Origin: JAMLHH01 sp964653095
GTDB taxonomy: Bacteria; Bacteroidota; Bacteroidia; Chitinophagales; JADIYW01
Direction of reading: 5' to 3'
DNA: 64,000 bases
Assembly: GCA_964653095.1 (NCBI GenBank)
Contig: CAZZEH010000013.1
Location: 1-64,000, forward strand
In this document: positions 56,701-63,987 of the stretch, one piece after another
How the letters are laid out: each line of letters starts with the position of its first letter
Numbering within the stretch: position 1 is the first letter of the stretch
The notes under the pieces: generated by a model
Told to the model about the DNA's origin: nothing
Seen by the model: the letters and a program-made list of their open reading frames with translations, nothing else
Databases searched by the model: none
Position numbers and translations under genes: made by a program

Positions 56701-57677
56701 ATATTGGTAAGCCCCGAAAAGCCGTTTAGCTGTGTGAGTGCAGGATTATTTTTAATATTCAGGTATTCTTCCAAATGCGTAAGCGAGACAAATCCGTTTA
56801 TTTTCTCAAGGGAAATGTTGTCATTGATTGAAATATAATTATCTACTGAAGCAAGACTGCCAAATCCATTTATTTCTTGTAATTGGGCATTATCAGAAAT
56901 ATAAAGATACCCTCCTATACTTGCCAAAGTAGGAAATCCGTTGATATTCTCCAAATTGGTATTACTAATATAAAGATATGCCCCTATACTTGCCAAAACA
57001 GGAAACCCGTTTATCTCTTCTAATTTGGCATTATTATAAATGTCAAGATACGTTCCTATACTTGCCAAAACAGGGAACCCGTTTATTTCTTCTAATTTGG
57101 CATTAGTCTCAATTCTTAAAAACGCTCCTATACTTGCCAAAACAGGAAATCCGTTGATATTTTTTAATTTGGCATTATTTTGAATAGTAAGATATTCTCC
57201 TATACTTGCCAAAGCAGAAAATCCGTTTATGTTTTCCAAATTGGCATTATTCAAAATATAAAACGTTTGTCCTATACTTGTCAAGGCAGGAAACTCACTT
57301 ATGTTTTCTAATTTGGCATTATTCAAAATATAAAGATATTGTCCTATACTTGTCAAAGCAGGAAATCCGTTTAACCCGTCTAAAGAAAGCAGGTTAGGAT
57401 TGTTTCTTATCTGTAAATATCCCGTAATGGTTTTTACATTTGCCAAAGGCGAAAGGTCGGTAATGTCGGATAAGATACCTGCTGAAGAAGCGTCACCTAT
57501 CGTTACATTTCCCAATATAATATCAGGACAATTTCCGTACAAAGCCCCGAAGTCGTTTACCTCTGCCTGTGTGGTAAAGGTTTTGTTTCCCAAACTTGTC
57601 GTTGAGCATTGTGCGTTGGCCTGCCAAAAAGAAAAAGAGCAAAGCAACAGCCAACAAGAATGTAAAAATATTTTCAT
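47757..57677 (-). CDS. Giant secreted LRR and beta-helix surface protein, T9SS cargo
   Basis: A 3306-residue protein. Signal peptide MKIFLHSCWLLLCSFSFWQA to about residue 22. Residues about 70-440 are some 12 receptor-L-domain-type leucine-rich repeats of 24 residues (IGQYLYILNNAKLENI type). Five right-handed beta-helix blocks begin near 459, 931, 1480, 1874 and 2521; each opens LYVDSS, SWETAYSSLADAV, ILVAKGTYYPE, and ends in a choice-of-anchor motif (PAINAGNN, VDMGAYE). Block 4 has Chlamydia PMP-like repeats (GGGMYN, TISGNTA). Between blocks are nine copies, plus one divergent, of a 50-residue module (LPYIFGTQSL, GIYTEIF, GCDSTVTL). The C-terminus (about 3229-3306, YPNPNNGTFHV) is a T9SS sorting domain. 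Probable adhesin; a TPR-LuxR regulator gene lies upstream. Confidence 0.87.
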   Translation of the reverse strand: MKIFLHSCWLLLCSFSFWQANAQCSTTSLGNKTFTTQAEVNDFGALYGNCPDIILGNVTIGDASSAGILSDITDLSPLANVKTITGYLQIRNNPNLLSLDGLNGFPALTSIGQYLYILNNAKLENISEFPALTSIGQTFYILNNANLENINGFSALASIGEYLTIQNNAKLKNINGFPVLASIGAFLRIETNAKLEEINGFPVLASIGTYLDIYNNAKLEEINGFPVLASIGAYLYISNTNLENINGFPTLASIGGYLYISDNAQLQEINGFGSLASVDNYISINDNISLEKINGFVSLTHLEEYLNIKNNPALTQLNGFSGLTNIGESLVIQDNNLLTNLNGLSAVTTIGGNLDIRSNDALTNLNSLSSLTNINGYIAVMEHDLLSDISGLANINPTGIGGGHGLYITDNPQLEVCNLSNFCTYLSNPGNPKTISGNKTSCIDEQAVLEACLPFGPDNNNILYVNSSVSAGNGNSWANAVPQLADALKWAKEQCDADPAVFDAIPLKIYVAQGTYKPLYRADDLNGSNPQDRDNAFVMVKNVQIYGGFEGTETTLEERNYQASPTILSGDIDAVSGLSADDAHHVIISAGDVGSALLDGFTVSGGYQTSADGNTSITVNNTAIRYERGSGLSISNSSPQIRNVIFSGNRAYAGVVSHTNSNATFVNTLFTGNTATYGTVYNNASLPIFTNSTIADNTGATNDNNGTAMRNVTSHPKLYNTIIWGNHTANGNINNIFNSGGASPTSIPEYYHSLVQGITNTSDGNLQGNTDPMFVSANNFRLKPCSPAVNAGSDSHLSGISTDIDGKPRIYGSAVDMGAYEHQGDKYSDPKDSISLALCPGDLPYIFGTQSLTVPGIYTEMFASVSGCDSTVTLNFEIAPVYQHTEYLKICSNELPYIFGTQSLTAPGIYTEVFISSNGCDSTVTLILNVMSTLYVDSSVAVSGDGSSWETAYSSLADAVRKAHECMDIDSILVAKGTYYPELRARNGTTDRDKSFVFTRGNLKILGAYPSGGGERDYELNKTILSGDVGVPGDSSDNVYHVVITAGTAVNNTFVLDGFTVTGGNANNSDRSIVVNGYTINQHDGGGWYNTGGASPRVSHVSLRSNTARWGAGWYNGSGNPAITNAVSSGNHGYGGGGGWLNMGGDPVISNVTISGNTSTQGAEWYNNSGTPIVRNAIIWGNGVFVNSGSFDRRYSLIQGQNGSGIGNIAGTTDPLFVNPRAGDFRLQPCSPAINAGNNAEISSGISTDIDGSPRIHGTTVDMGAYEYQGDKHFDPKDSLSLALCPSELPYIFGTQSLTVSGIYTEIFTSVNGCDSTVTLTLEVLPAFNNATVTACVNELPYIFGTQSLTVPGVYTEFFISSNGCDSTVTLDFEIYPVYHHVESVKICPDELPYIFGTQSLTASGIYTEIFTSVNGCDSTVTLDFDIYPVYHHAESVKICPDELPYIFGTQSLSAPGIYTEIFTSVNGCDSVVTLTLNVISTLYVDSSLAVSGDGSSWVEAYSSLAVAVRKAHECMGIDSILVAKGTYYPEYFAGNGTIDRDKSFVFTRGNLKILGAYPSGGGERNYELNKTILSGDIGVPGDSSDNAYHVVMTTDASVNGTFVLDGFTVTDGNANNSDRSIVVNGYTINQHDGGGWYNTGGASPHVSHVSLLFNTARWGAGWYNGSGNPSITNAVFSGNHGYSGGGGWLNMGGNPVISNVTISGNTSAQGAEWYNNSGMPVVRNSIIWGNGVFVNSGSFDRRYSLIQGQNGSGTGNIVGTTDPMFVNPSAGNFRLRPCSPAINAGNNAHIPAGLTTDLAGNLRIYESTVDMGAYEFQSAYQQYFSTDTIQTEICDGQIFSFWNHEYTDAGVYLDTLLVGVECYHIAIIELNVLQNTTVYVDSSVAVSGDGSSWGTAFQTMDEAIAMSCNSPCVDSILVAKGTYYPESIAGTGTTDRDKSFVFTRGHLKVLGGYPSGGGERNHTVNKTILSGDIGIRGDSTDNAHHVVITVGAAIDSTFVLNGFTISDGNADGSGNITVYGISVFKDFGGGMYNSSSSPTMTNVTISGNTADNNGGGMYNGSSLPVLTNVTISGNTADNNGGGMYNGSSLPVLTNVTISGNTADNNGGGMYNYYSSPVLTHMLIDSNIANNSGGGMYNSSSSPTMTNVTISGNTASSSGGGMYNSSSSSSPTMINVTISGNTTSYGGGMYNGSSSATMINVMISGNVAMYGGGMYNSNPSSLTLTNATISGNTAFNGGGMCNVYSSSPKFHNSIIWGNTATSGVDNFYNYSSTPEFYHSLVQGSGGSGSSSWTDFGTDGGNNIDVDPLFAQPATGDFRLQACSPAINAGNNTHVPAGLTTDLAGNLRIYESTVDMGAFEYQGDKLPIPKKDSVSLALCPDELPHVFGTKSLTEPGIYTEIFISVGGCDSTVTLTLEIYSTDYTEFLMICQDGFPYHFGTQALTEPGIYTELFISSNGCDSIVTLTLEVSPVFNNATVTVCANELPYIFGTQSLSAPGVYTEIFISSNGCDSTVTLTLDIISNTLYVDSSVAVSGDGSSWAMAYPSLADAVHNAQICMNVDTILVAKGTYYPEYIAGAGTTDRDKSFVFTRGNLKVLGGYPSGGGERNYELNKTILSGDIGVPGDSSDNAHHVVIIAGTDIDSSLVLDGFTITAANADAGATTVAVNGRFVYRDEGGGMAIAGAAPIIRYCTFTGNHVGYLGGGMAILSASPFILHCIFLDNVSGSSGGGIFLSGTPFLSHCIFSGNTAQFGGGMYNQTTFSIINSIFSGNTATNSGGGIYNSTRSAPDVVNTAFWGNTAVQNGGGIYNSTSPIKITNVTISGNTATQGAEWYNNVNLLYSGIPVIRNSIIWGNGIYRSSNDDDFSNSQYSLIQGEDGSGTGNIDGITDPMFVNPTAGDYRLQACSPAINAGNNVDIPAGITADIGGNTRIVNDIVDMGAYENQGYSLQAIANTALTASGSCETPDGWIHFYHHDDEDKIFVSVHPQGQNLGEISAATVLHENYGSYAQGLRMPYGQTKNFYPFNRSWALESENTFTNPVSIRFYFNETDSADVSSQMVVDSLSKLTLYKVDGNDIWNIQATGYKEYQYGEHADTSGYIFGEYQDIRYAEFQVTSFSTGTMAMTMDDAILPLDLLSFTAAAIDDNTYLQWHTVNEENVSHFGIERSIDAKNWETISTISALNGIEQHYDVWDESPLSGTNYYRLKMTDFDDTYKYSKIVEVSFGQKRNTPQYLIYPNPNNGTFHVLAQDIVQEETRMYLFDGLSRLVYGQLLQDGNNLVNTKNLVRGMYHLKIENKGEAFIYKVVVE
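51361..51594. repeat. Exact 78-bp tandem repeats inside the giant gene
   Basis: Units start at 51361, 51439 and 51517. The first two are identical over all 78 bases; the third diverges in its last part. Each encodes 26 residues of the beta-helix (GGGMYN-TISGNTADNN). Copy number is likely to vary by slippage or recombination. Confidence 0.85.
52250..55050. repeat. 1647-bp segmental duplication inside the giant gene
   Basis: The stretch at 52250-53400 is nearly repeated at 53897-55047, offset 1647 bases (549 codons); for example CGTGCTGATT lies at 52781 and 54428. Each copy holds a beta-helix block with its flanking modules. Identity is high enough for recombination. Confidence 0.75.
56560..57420. 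repeat. 72-bp leucine-rich repeat units inside the giant gene
   Basis: About 12 degenerate 72-bp units encode 24-residue LRR turns at the protein's N-terminal end. They vary at several positions per unit, so are older than the 78-bp repeats. They are not CRISPR: no spacer pattern. Confidence 0.7.
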
Positions 57678-57810
57678 ATTGCCAAGCCTCTATCCATTGA
57701 AAATTATTTAACGGGGCTAAAGTACATACAAAGGGGTTTTGAAAGCTTATTTTATGCCTTACAAAAACCTTACAATTTGACTTCCCCTTTAAAATAAGGG
57801 ATTTTGGAGG

Positions 57811-57955
57811 CTTTCTGTCATTAACTTCGTTCCGTTCGAATAAAGCTCTCGGGGCTGAACGAAGCGGAGCGGAGTGAAGAATCTCATTGCTATTGAGAGC
57901 TCCCTCCTATCGTCGGAATGACAAAAGCACCTCACTCCTTCGGGATGACAGAACG
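57811..57955. repeat. Structured intergenic element, probably a dispersed Bacteroidota repeat
   Basis: The gap between the giant gene and the LuxR gene contains nested inverted repeats: CTTCGTTC (57825-57832) with GAACGAAG (57857-57864), and AGCTCTC (57844-57850) with GAGAGCT (57895-57901). Two phrases resemble each other on the minus strand (GTCATCCCGAAGGAG and GTCATTCCGACGATAGGAG). The latter style is familiar from repetitive intergenic DNA of this phylum; that is recollection, not a search result. Confidence 0.45.
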
Positions 57956-57962
57956 CTTGTTT

Positions 57963-59714
57963 CTAAACAGAAGCAATAAAATCAGCAAGTGTAGTATCTT
58001 TATTGAGATTGAGCTTTTTTCTTATACGGTGCTTGGTGACCATTACGCTGTTTGGGGAAATACCCTGCATAGTTGCCATTTCTTTATTTGAGAAGTAGAG
58101 CTTTTCCATAGAAAGACATCGGATTTCAGCAGGAGTAAGTTGCGGATAACCTGATTTAAGGCGATATTGGAAACCAGGATATACCTTTCCAAACAGTTCA
58201 CTGAACCGTTCCCAGTCTGAATCGGTCAGAATTACCTGATTGGCAAGCTGCTGAATCAGCTCACCGTCAGCAGGTGTGTCTGATTTGGAAAGTTCTTCGA
58301 GTTTTCGATTGTTTTCGGAAACCGTACGAGCAAAAATCTCTAATTGTCGATGGGCCTCCTGTAATTCTTTGTCAGCGGCCAAAAGTTTGAGGTTTTGCTC
58401 TTTGATTCGTAGTTCATTGACTTTTCGCTGTCGATAGATCAGAAAAACAGCAATCAGTATCAAAACCACCAACCCTGACAAATATAAATTCCTCCGCCCT
58501 ATCTGCCTAGCACTTTCTGCCTGCAACTTCAATACCTCGGCCTCCCGTTGATTAGCTGAAATTTCTTGCTTGGCACGCATCAACTGTAAACTGCTGAATT
58601 TCAGATCAATTCGTTCTTTTGCCACCAACGCTGAATCTAAGTAACGTGCTGCCTGTATGGCATCTCCATTTGCCATATACCACTTGCTCATGACCGGATA
58701 CAGATTGACAAGCCGGTCAGTTTCGTTGAGTTTCTGAATATATCGGTCTGCAAGGTCAATATTTGATTTTGCCAAAGATAGTTTACCCTCAGAGATATAA
58801 ATATCGGCAAGAGAAGTCGCAGCTCCGATGACCAAGCCTTTTACATCATATTTTTCGGCTACTTCTATATCATATTTATAAAGTTTGACGGCTTCTTCGT
58901 ATTCTCCTCTGAGATAGAAATTGTGTCCCAAGTTGCCGGAAGCAATACCGTCCCATTGCTCGGAAAGACCTGTTACGGTGGCGTTACCCGTCCGTTCATC
59001 AACAAGAGGAAAATCACCCCAATTTTTGCTGTCTTTTTCTGCCTGTTCGAGAATGATACGAAAACAATAATCCGAGCTGTCCAAATTGCCTATTTTACGA
59101 TATGACAGCCCCATGGTATTCCAAGCATGTCTCCACGAATAAATATCACTGTCAAGAATAGGCAGTCGAGTTACTTTTTGAAAATACGTAATTGCAGGTT
59201 GGTAATCCCTAAAATGGTAATACGCATTGCCGATTTCCATATACATATTGCCCATATCGGGCATCACATCAAGACTTAAAGGCTTTAGCAAATCATCCAA
59301 GCGTAAAAACCAATAAAAAGACTGCTCGTAATGATTGGCATACCAATAATACAGGGCTGTCAAAAACGTTGCCCTGCAATTGATGGTTATTATTCCTTTT
59401 TCTTCGGCTTCTTTCTGTACAGCCTTGAATTTATCTAACTGTCGGGAGCGATAATTGTAATCGTACCAAGCCTCCATCAGGTCTGCTTCAAAGAAAAGTT
59501 CCAAATCATTATGACGTTTGGCTAATGTACGTATGCTCGCCAAAGTATCCTGCGCCAAATCCCAGTCCATGCGGTTATAGAGAATTTTCTGATGCAGTTT
59601 TTGTAAATCTTCTTTACGTTCTGTATAGGATTTTCCTACAAGTTTGTCATATTGCCCCTGTGCCTGCAACAAGCAAGAGGAAAGAAGACAAAACGAAATC
59701 AGCCATTTTCTCAT
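57963..59714 (-). CDS. TPR-transmembrane-LuxR regulator
   Basis: A 583-residue membrane regulator. A signal sequence (MRKWLISFCLLSSCLLQAQG) is followed by tetratricopeptide-type helices (about 60-390; for example GNAYYHFRDYQPAITYFQKV and GEYEEAVKLYKYDIEVA). There is one transmembrane helix (about 407-425, LYLSGLVVLILIAVFLIY), a coiled-coil stretch (about 430-490) and a C-terminal LuxR-type helix-turn-helix (LTPAEIRCL, FSNKEMATMQGISPNSV, KHRIRKKLNL). The class senses something in the periplasm or outer layers and binds DNA while tethered. It lies upstream of, and on the same strand as, the giant surface gene, so control of that gene is plausible. DNA-binding role is clear; the signal is not. 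Confidence 0.85.
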   Translation of the reverse strand: MRKWLISFCLLSSCLLQAQGQYDKLVGKSYTERKEDLQKLHQKILYNRMDWDLAQDTLASIRTLAKRHNDLELFFEADLMEAWYDYNYRSRQLDKFKAVQKEAEEKGIITINCRATFLTALYYWYANHYEQSFYWFLRLDDLLKPLSLDVMPDMGNMYMEIGNAYYHFRDYQPAITYFQKVTRLPILDSDIYSWRHAWNTMGLSYRKIGNLDSSDYCFRIILEQAEKDSKNWGDFPLVDERTGNATVTGLSEQWDGIASGNLGHNFYLRGEYEEAVKLYKYDIEVAEKYDVKGLVIGAATSLADIYISEGKLSLAKSNIDLADRYIQKLNETDRLVNLYPVMSKWYMANGDAIQAARYLDSALVAKERIDLKFSSLQLMRAKQEISANQREAEVLKLQAESARQIGRRNLYLSGLVVLILIAVFLIYRQRKVNELRIKEQNLKLLAADKELQEAHRQLEIFARTVSENNRKLEELSKSDTPADGELIQQLANQVILTDSDWERFSELFGKVYPGFQYRLKSGYPQLTPAEIRCLSMEKLYFSNKEMATMQGISPNSVMVTKHRIRKKLNLNKDTTLADFIASV

Positions 59715-59822
59715 CAGGTAAATATAATACCTTAAGTTTATACTGCTTTTTTTATCTTCTCCTGACTTGTCGCTCCATTCATTTAAAAATAATATCTGAT
59801 TCAGATATTTATCGTATAAAAT

Positions 59823-60815
59823 TTAATCCTGAACACAGCGGCAGGACGCACCATTTTCTACGAGAAAACTATACTTGGATATATCTCCTGTCATATAGTT
59901 TAACTTACGTATTAACATATTCCCACCACCATATACGAGATATGGTGTAGATGTCCAAAAGACTCCACTTTCCCCTATGTCATAATATTGTCCAGAGCTG
60001 TTTCTAAACCCTCCGGGGAAGGCAGAAAAACCACTTTCATTGGTTGCCGCGGCATATTCGCTATATGTCCAGCCGGAAGTAGATTTTAATTTTCCCCCAA
60101 TATTTAATTTGTCTCTAAAGCCACCATATTCTTTTGCTTTATCTTCCGGTAACCCTAAGGTCATTTCTAACTGCATCCACTCCTGATCAGAAGGTAAATG
60201 CCAGCCATTTGGACAGGCAGTCTGTACAGAAGACCAAAGGTACAAACGACCATAAATATCACAGTTTGAGTCTTTTTTATCATAGCAATAGCTATTGCTT
60301 GTCTTATAATTCAAGTTTTCTGCAAACCACGTTTGATCTCCAATAGTAACTATTCGATACTTTTGACCATCTCTGGTATCTGTAAAATATCCGTAAACAG
60401 ATGCAGTAAATTCAATTGGTGAACCGTTTATCATTTCTTTCCCTTCATTTTCAGCACTTGCCTCCATTTTTTGAACAGGCTGACTTTGACTGCCTAAAGT
60501 CCAAACCGTTTCAGCAAAACCATCCTGATCACTTAGCACTACAGAAGCAGAAACACTTCCTCCGCCTTCTATCACTTTAAAAGTTACTTGTACACCGCTG
60601 GCGGGATTCCCTTCTGCATCCAAAACTTGAATTACACACGGTTGCGCTAATGCGGTTTTCTCATCTCCACTTAAATTATTACCTGAAACAAGTAAAATTT
60701 GTGTAGCAATACTCTTCGTAATCTTTGGTTTTGTGTTATTTTCTTTTTTACAGCCGGTAATAGAAAATGCAATTAGAAGCAGTAGGTAAAAAATACCTTT
60801 ATTTTGTTTTATCAT
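59823..60815 (-). CDS. FISUMP-domain lipoprotein with Ig-like domain
   Basis: A 330-residue lipoprotein. The signal (LLLLIAFSITGCKKE) has its lipid Cys at residue 22. Residues about 40-140 look like an Ig-like invasin/Big_1 domain (PCVIQVLDAEGNPASGVQVTF, GGGSVSASVVLSDQDGFAE). The C-terminal 190 residues are a FISUMP (Fibrobacter succinogenes major paralogous) domain: FTDTRDGQKYRIVTIGDQTW, FAENLNY, ACPNGWHLPSDQEW, NESGFSAFPGGFR, and CRCVQD. It is surface-exposed in its relatives, role unknown. The surrounding genes also encode cell-surface proteins. Confidence 0.85.
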   Translation of the reverse strand: MIKQNKGIFYLLLLIAFSITGCKKENNTKPKITKSIATQILLVSGNNLSGDEKTALAQPCVIQVLDAEGNPASGVQVTFKVIEGGGSVSASVVLSDQDGFAETVWTLGSQSQPVQKMEASAENEGKEMINGSPIEFTASVYGYFTDTRDGQKYRIVTIGDQTWFAENLNYKTSNSYCYDKKDSNCDIYGRLYLWSSVQTACPNGWHLPSDQEWMQLEMTLGLPEDKAKEYGGFRDKLNIGGKLKSTSGWTYSEYAAATNESGFSAFPGGFRNSSGQYYDIGESGVFWTSTPYLVYGGGNMLIRKLNYMTGDISKYSFLVENGASCRCVQD

Positions 60816-60967
60816 TTGATTTTAATTTAGAATTATAAACAAAGTGTGAATGTATAATAAAATGAATGGTAAAATATAAATGATAGCTCAATTTTATATT
60901 TATTCTTTCAATAAAAAAGTATCAAGATTATTGTAAAACATAAGGCTGTTCAAGAGAAACAACCTAC

Positions 60968-63955
60968 CTATTGAATTACAATTTGCTTGAAAATGGTTTC
61001 ATCATTCGTCTGAAAGCGTATCATGTAAACACCTTTCCCATATTTGCTCAAATCATAGTGGGAGACACTTGTACCGGAAACGTTATTGAGCTTATCCGAT
61101 AAAATTCTTTGTCCATATACATTAAAGATATCTAAGACAACATTCCTTGCCCGATTCATCTCTATTACCAAACTAAATCGTCCGTCAGTAGGATTGGGAT
61201 ATAACTGAAGCGATATTTCAGAAGAGCGATTCACCACTCCGGTAGGGACACCCATACACTCTGCATCCAATCCTGCATCATTCAGCACCCAACCATTGGT
61301 AATTAATACTTCTCTTGCCGCTTGTGCCTGCTGATTAAAAAAGATGTCTTCTGCTTCGATATTTACTGAAAATGATAAATCCGGCTGAGAAGCCCATCCT
61401 ATTAAAGTTTGTGAATAATTTTCACATCCCATACCCGAGCCGCTCAAAGTCAGCACATCAAGTGAATGCAATTGCCAATCTCCCAATGATTGGTCAAAGC
61501 TTTCCGCCTTATATAGTATTCCATTCATATTTTGAACATTGCTCACATCCCAATTGCCGAGAGGCTGATTAAACGCTTTGGTGCCGGCAAACATATACGC
61601 CATATTGGTCACACTGCTGACATCCCAATTATTCAAAGGTTGGTTAAAAGTTTCTACCGCTCTATGTTCTTTCCCTATTTTACCGCCCGGAGCCTCACCA
61701 TTTAATGTAGAATCGCCAAACATTCCTTCCATATTGGTAACGTTGCTGACATCCCAATCATCTAATGATTGATTAAATGCCGTAGCACCTGAAAACATCC
61801 AGGACATATCCGTTACATTGCTCACATCCCAATGTCCGATAGGGCTGTTAAAGTTTTCAGCTCCGTAAAACATGTAAGACATATCCGTCACCTGGCTCAA
61901 GTCAGGGGCATCTGTAGCTGAAATCACCAAGTTGTCACAATGGGCAAAAGCCTGTTTCATACTCGTCCATTTCACATTGCCCCACTGTGTAATCTCAACT
62001 AATTTAGCAGCATCACTCAATTCGTCTATTGGGAAAGAGATACGGTTAAAGCCACTCTCTCCGTTAATTTTCAGAATATATGTTCCGGGTTCATCAAAAT
62101 CAGCTTCAAATGCATCTTGTGAATTGATTTTCTTCAGGAAAACCTCATCTTCATCATAAATATAGACATCTAGTTTTTCGGACATAGAGTTAATGGGAAC
62201 AAACAATTTATGATTATCGGTTAAACCTTCATTATCTGTTTTCCAAATCATTTCAAAGCAATTCGGACCGCAGTATGATGTATCCGCAACACAACTACTC
62301 TCCAAATTGTACAGTGCCTCAACTTCGCAAGGCGAAATTTCACGATTGTGAATATAAATTTCATCTATCACTCCCGTAAACATTTTTCCGATAAATAAAT
62401 CACCAATATCTTTGGATGTGGGTGTGTTGCCCCAATAATCGCATTGTACTTTACCGCTTGCCACTTCTGTAAGTACTCCATTGGCATATAATTTAATTGT
62501 ATTACCCACACTATTGTATGTTGCAGTTACATGATGCCACTTGTCGGTCGGGTCTTCTACAAAACACGCATCGCTGCCCCATACGGAATTTTCTCTTCCA
62601 AAAACTGCCCCCCGACAGTCATATAGTCCTACCGACCACTGACCAAAACGATCCGGACAACTCAATCCCAAATCCCGATTGACCAATGCCTCATAATCGC
62701 CGGGGTCTCTTTCGCCTAAAGGCTTGTACCAGCACGAAATCGAAAACTCTGACAATCCATCTAAAAATTCAGTACTGGTCGTAGTCAAAAATTGGTCATT
62801 GGAATACGGCATATTATTAAATTCGATGGCACACCCAGAATTACCGAACCTATCTTCAACAAAAACAGCTCCGTTGACATTGGTCAAATGGTGACCATTC
62901 CCTGAAAAATCATGGACGCTACCGGAATTAAATGGATAATGTGCTATTAATCCCCGATCTAAGTCAGGTGTGTAGGAGTCACAATAACTAAACCTGTAAA
63001 TATCCTGGTTGAAGTTGTCGTTTTCACGGAAACCAAAACCTGCATAAATATATTCATTCACACTAAATGTACTGGCACCGTATAGCGATATGGGAAAATC
63101 ATATTCAGCAGGAGCAGGCGACCAAGAGTCATTTACAAAATCATATAGCCAAAAATCTTTGAACTCGCCCCTGCCCAAACCGACAAATCCTTTACCATAT
63201 ACCAAATTGACACCTGCGACAGCCTGATATCTTGTCCCGGAGGGTGAGGGCATATCTGCTAACTTTTTCCACGAATTTTCAACGGGGTCGAATCTCCAAA
63301 AATCATTTGTGCTTCCATAATATTCACCTCCAATTCCGACATATCCAAAACCATCATAAGAGAATCCGGAAGCATAATTAGACATAAAACCTGATGGAAC
63401 AGATGCCATTTCTCGCCATGTATCTGTAGCCGGATCATATTCCCAACAATTTAAAATTTGTTTTGTACCGCCATCTCCTCCCACTATATACGCTTTACCA
63501 TCGATTACAAATGATACGGCTTCTTTCTGATTAATTCCAGGGAAGTCTGCCATCCGTTCCCACTTGTCTGTAGAAGGAGTGTATCTCCAAAAATCGCTGT
63601 ACTTAACCGTACCATAAGGCGCCCCCCCCGCACCTACATACCCATACTCTCCTATGGAAAAGCTGAACGGGCTGCGTTTAGGGACAAATGGTGGTGTTGC
63701 TTTTTCAGACCAGTAATTATCTTCCGGATAATACTTATAAAACGTCATTGTTTTATCCTGAGAGGAATGCTCTCGCTCACTTCCTATATACACATGATCA
63801 TTGATGACAAAATGAAAAGGAAGAAATGTAAAGGAAGGGTGAGTAGTAATCTTTTCCCATTGAGCAAAGCTCGTTATAGGACAAATCATTATAGCCAACA
63901 CAATGAATGTGTTGATTTTTTCAATTAATTTTCTTAAAAATGAGTAATGCATCAT
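60968..63955 (-). CDS. Kelch/LamG/BspA-repeat surface protein, T9SS cargo
   Basis: A 995-residue secreted protein starting at ATG 63955, with a second ATG next to it. The open frame runs to 63982 but a TATATTTG promoter box covers that point. After a signal peptide (about 1-33) come about six Kelch repeats (about 35-330; GYVGAGGAPYG, AYIVGGDGGTKQ), then a LamG-type concanavalin domain (about 335-570; HYPFNSGSVHDFSGNG, SISCWYKP). Further on are DUF285/BspA-like repeats (about 690-880; VTDMSYMFYGAENFN, WDVSNVTNMEGMF) and a T9SS sorting domain (YPNPTDGRFSLVI to KQIVIQ). It likely binds carbohydrates or host proteins. No catalytic domain is evident. Confidence 0.88.
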   Translation of the reverse strand: MMHYSFLRKLIEKINTFIVLAIMICPITSFAQWEKITTHPSFTFLPFHFVINDHVYIGSEREHSSQDKTMTFYKYYPEDNYWSEKATPPFVPKRSPFSFSIGEYGYVGAGGAPYGTVKYSDFWRYTPSTDKWERMADFPGINQKEAVSFVIDGKAYIVGGDGGTKQILNCWEYDPATDTWREMASVPSGFMSNYASGFSYDGFGYVGIGGEYYGSTNDFWRFDPVENSWKKLADMPSPSGTRYQAVAGVNLVYGKGFVGLGRGEFKDFWLYDFVNDSWSPAPAEYDFPISLYGASTFSVNEYIYAGFGFRENDNFNQDIYRFSYCDSYTPDLDRGLIAHYPFNSGSVHDFSGNGHHLTNVNGAVFVEDRFGNSGCAIEFNNMPYSNDQFLTTTSTEFLDGLSEFSISCWYKPLGERDPGDYEALVNRDLGLSCPDRFGQWSVGLYDCRGAVFGRENSVWGSDACFVEDPTDKWHHVTATYNSVGNTIKLYANGVLTEVASGKVQCDYWGNTPTSKDIGDLFIGKMFTGVIDEIYIHNREISPCEVEALYNLESSCVADTSYCGPNCFEMIWKTDNEGLTDNHKLFVPINSMSEKLDVYIYDEDEVFLKKINSQDAFEADFDEPGTYILKINGESGFNRISFPIDELSDAAKLVEITQWGNVKWTSMKQAFAHCDNLVISATDAPDLSQVTDMSYMFYGAENFNSPIGHWDVSNVTDMSWMFSGATAFNQSLDDWDVSNVTNMEGMFGDSTLNGEAPGGKIGKEHRAVETFNQPLNNWDVSSVTNMAYMFAGTKAFNQPLGNWDVSNVQNMNGILYKAESFDQSLGDWQLHSLDVLTLSGSGMGCENYSQTLIGWASQPDLSFSVNIEAEDIFFNQQAQAAREVLITNGWVLNDAGLDAECMGVPTGVVNRSSEISLQLYPNPTDGRFSLVIEMNRARNVVLDIFNVYGQRILSDKLNNVSGTSVSHYDLSKYGKGVYMIRFQTNDETIFKQIVIQ

Positions 63956-63979
63956 TAGAGATTTTGGTTTTAGACATTT

Positions 63980-63987
63980 CAAATATA
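63980..63987 (-). promoter_or_regulatory. -7 promoter element for the Kelch/LamG gene
   Basis: TATATTTG on the minus strand matches TAnnTTTG, ending 24 bases before the ATG at 63955. It overlaps the far upstream TTG of the open frame, so the later start is preferred. Any -33 element would lie beyond the window end. Confidence 0.45.

Noticed and set aside
56560..57420. Possible CRISPR array from regular repeats
   Set aside because: Units are contiguous 72-bp coding LRRs without spacers; a signal-peptide ORF runs through them.
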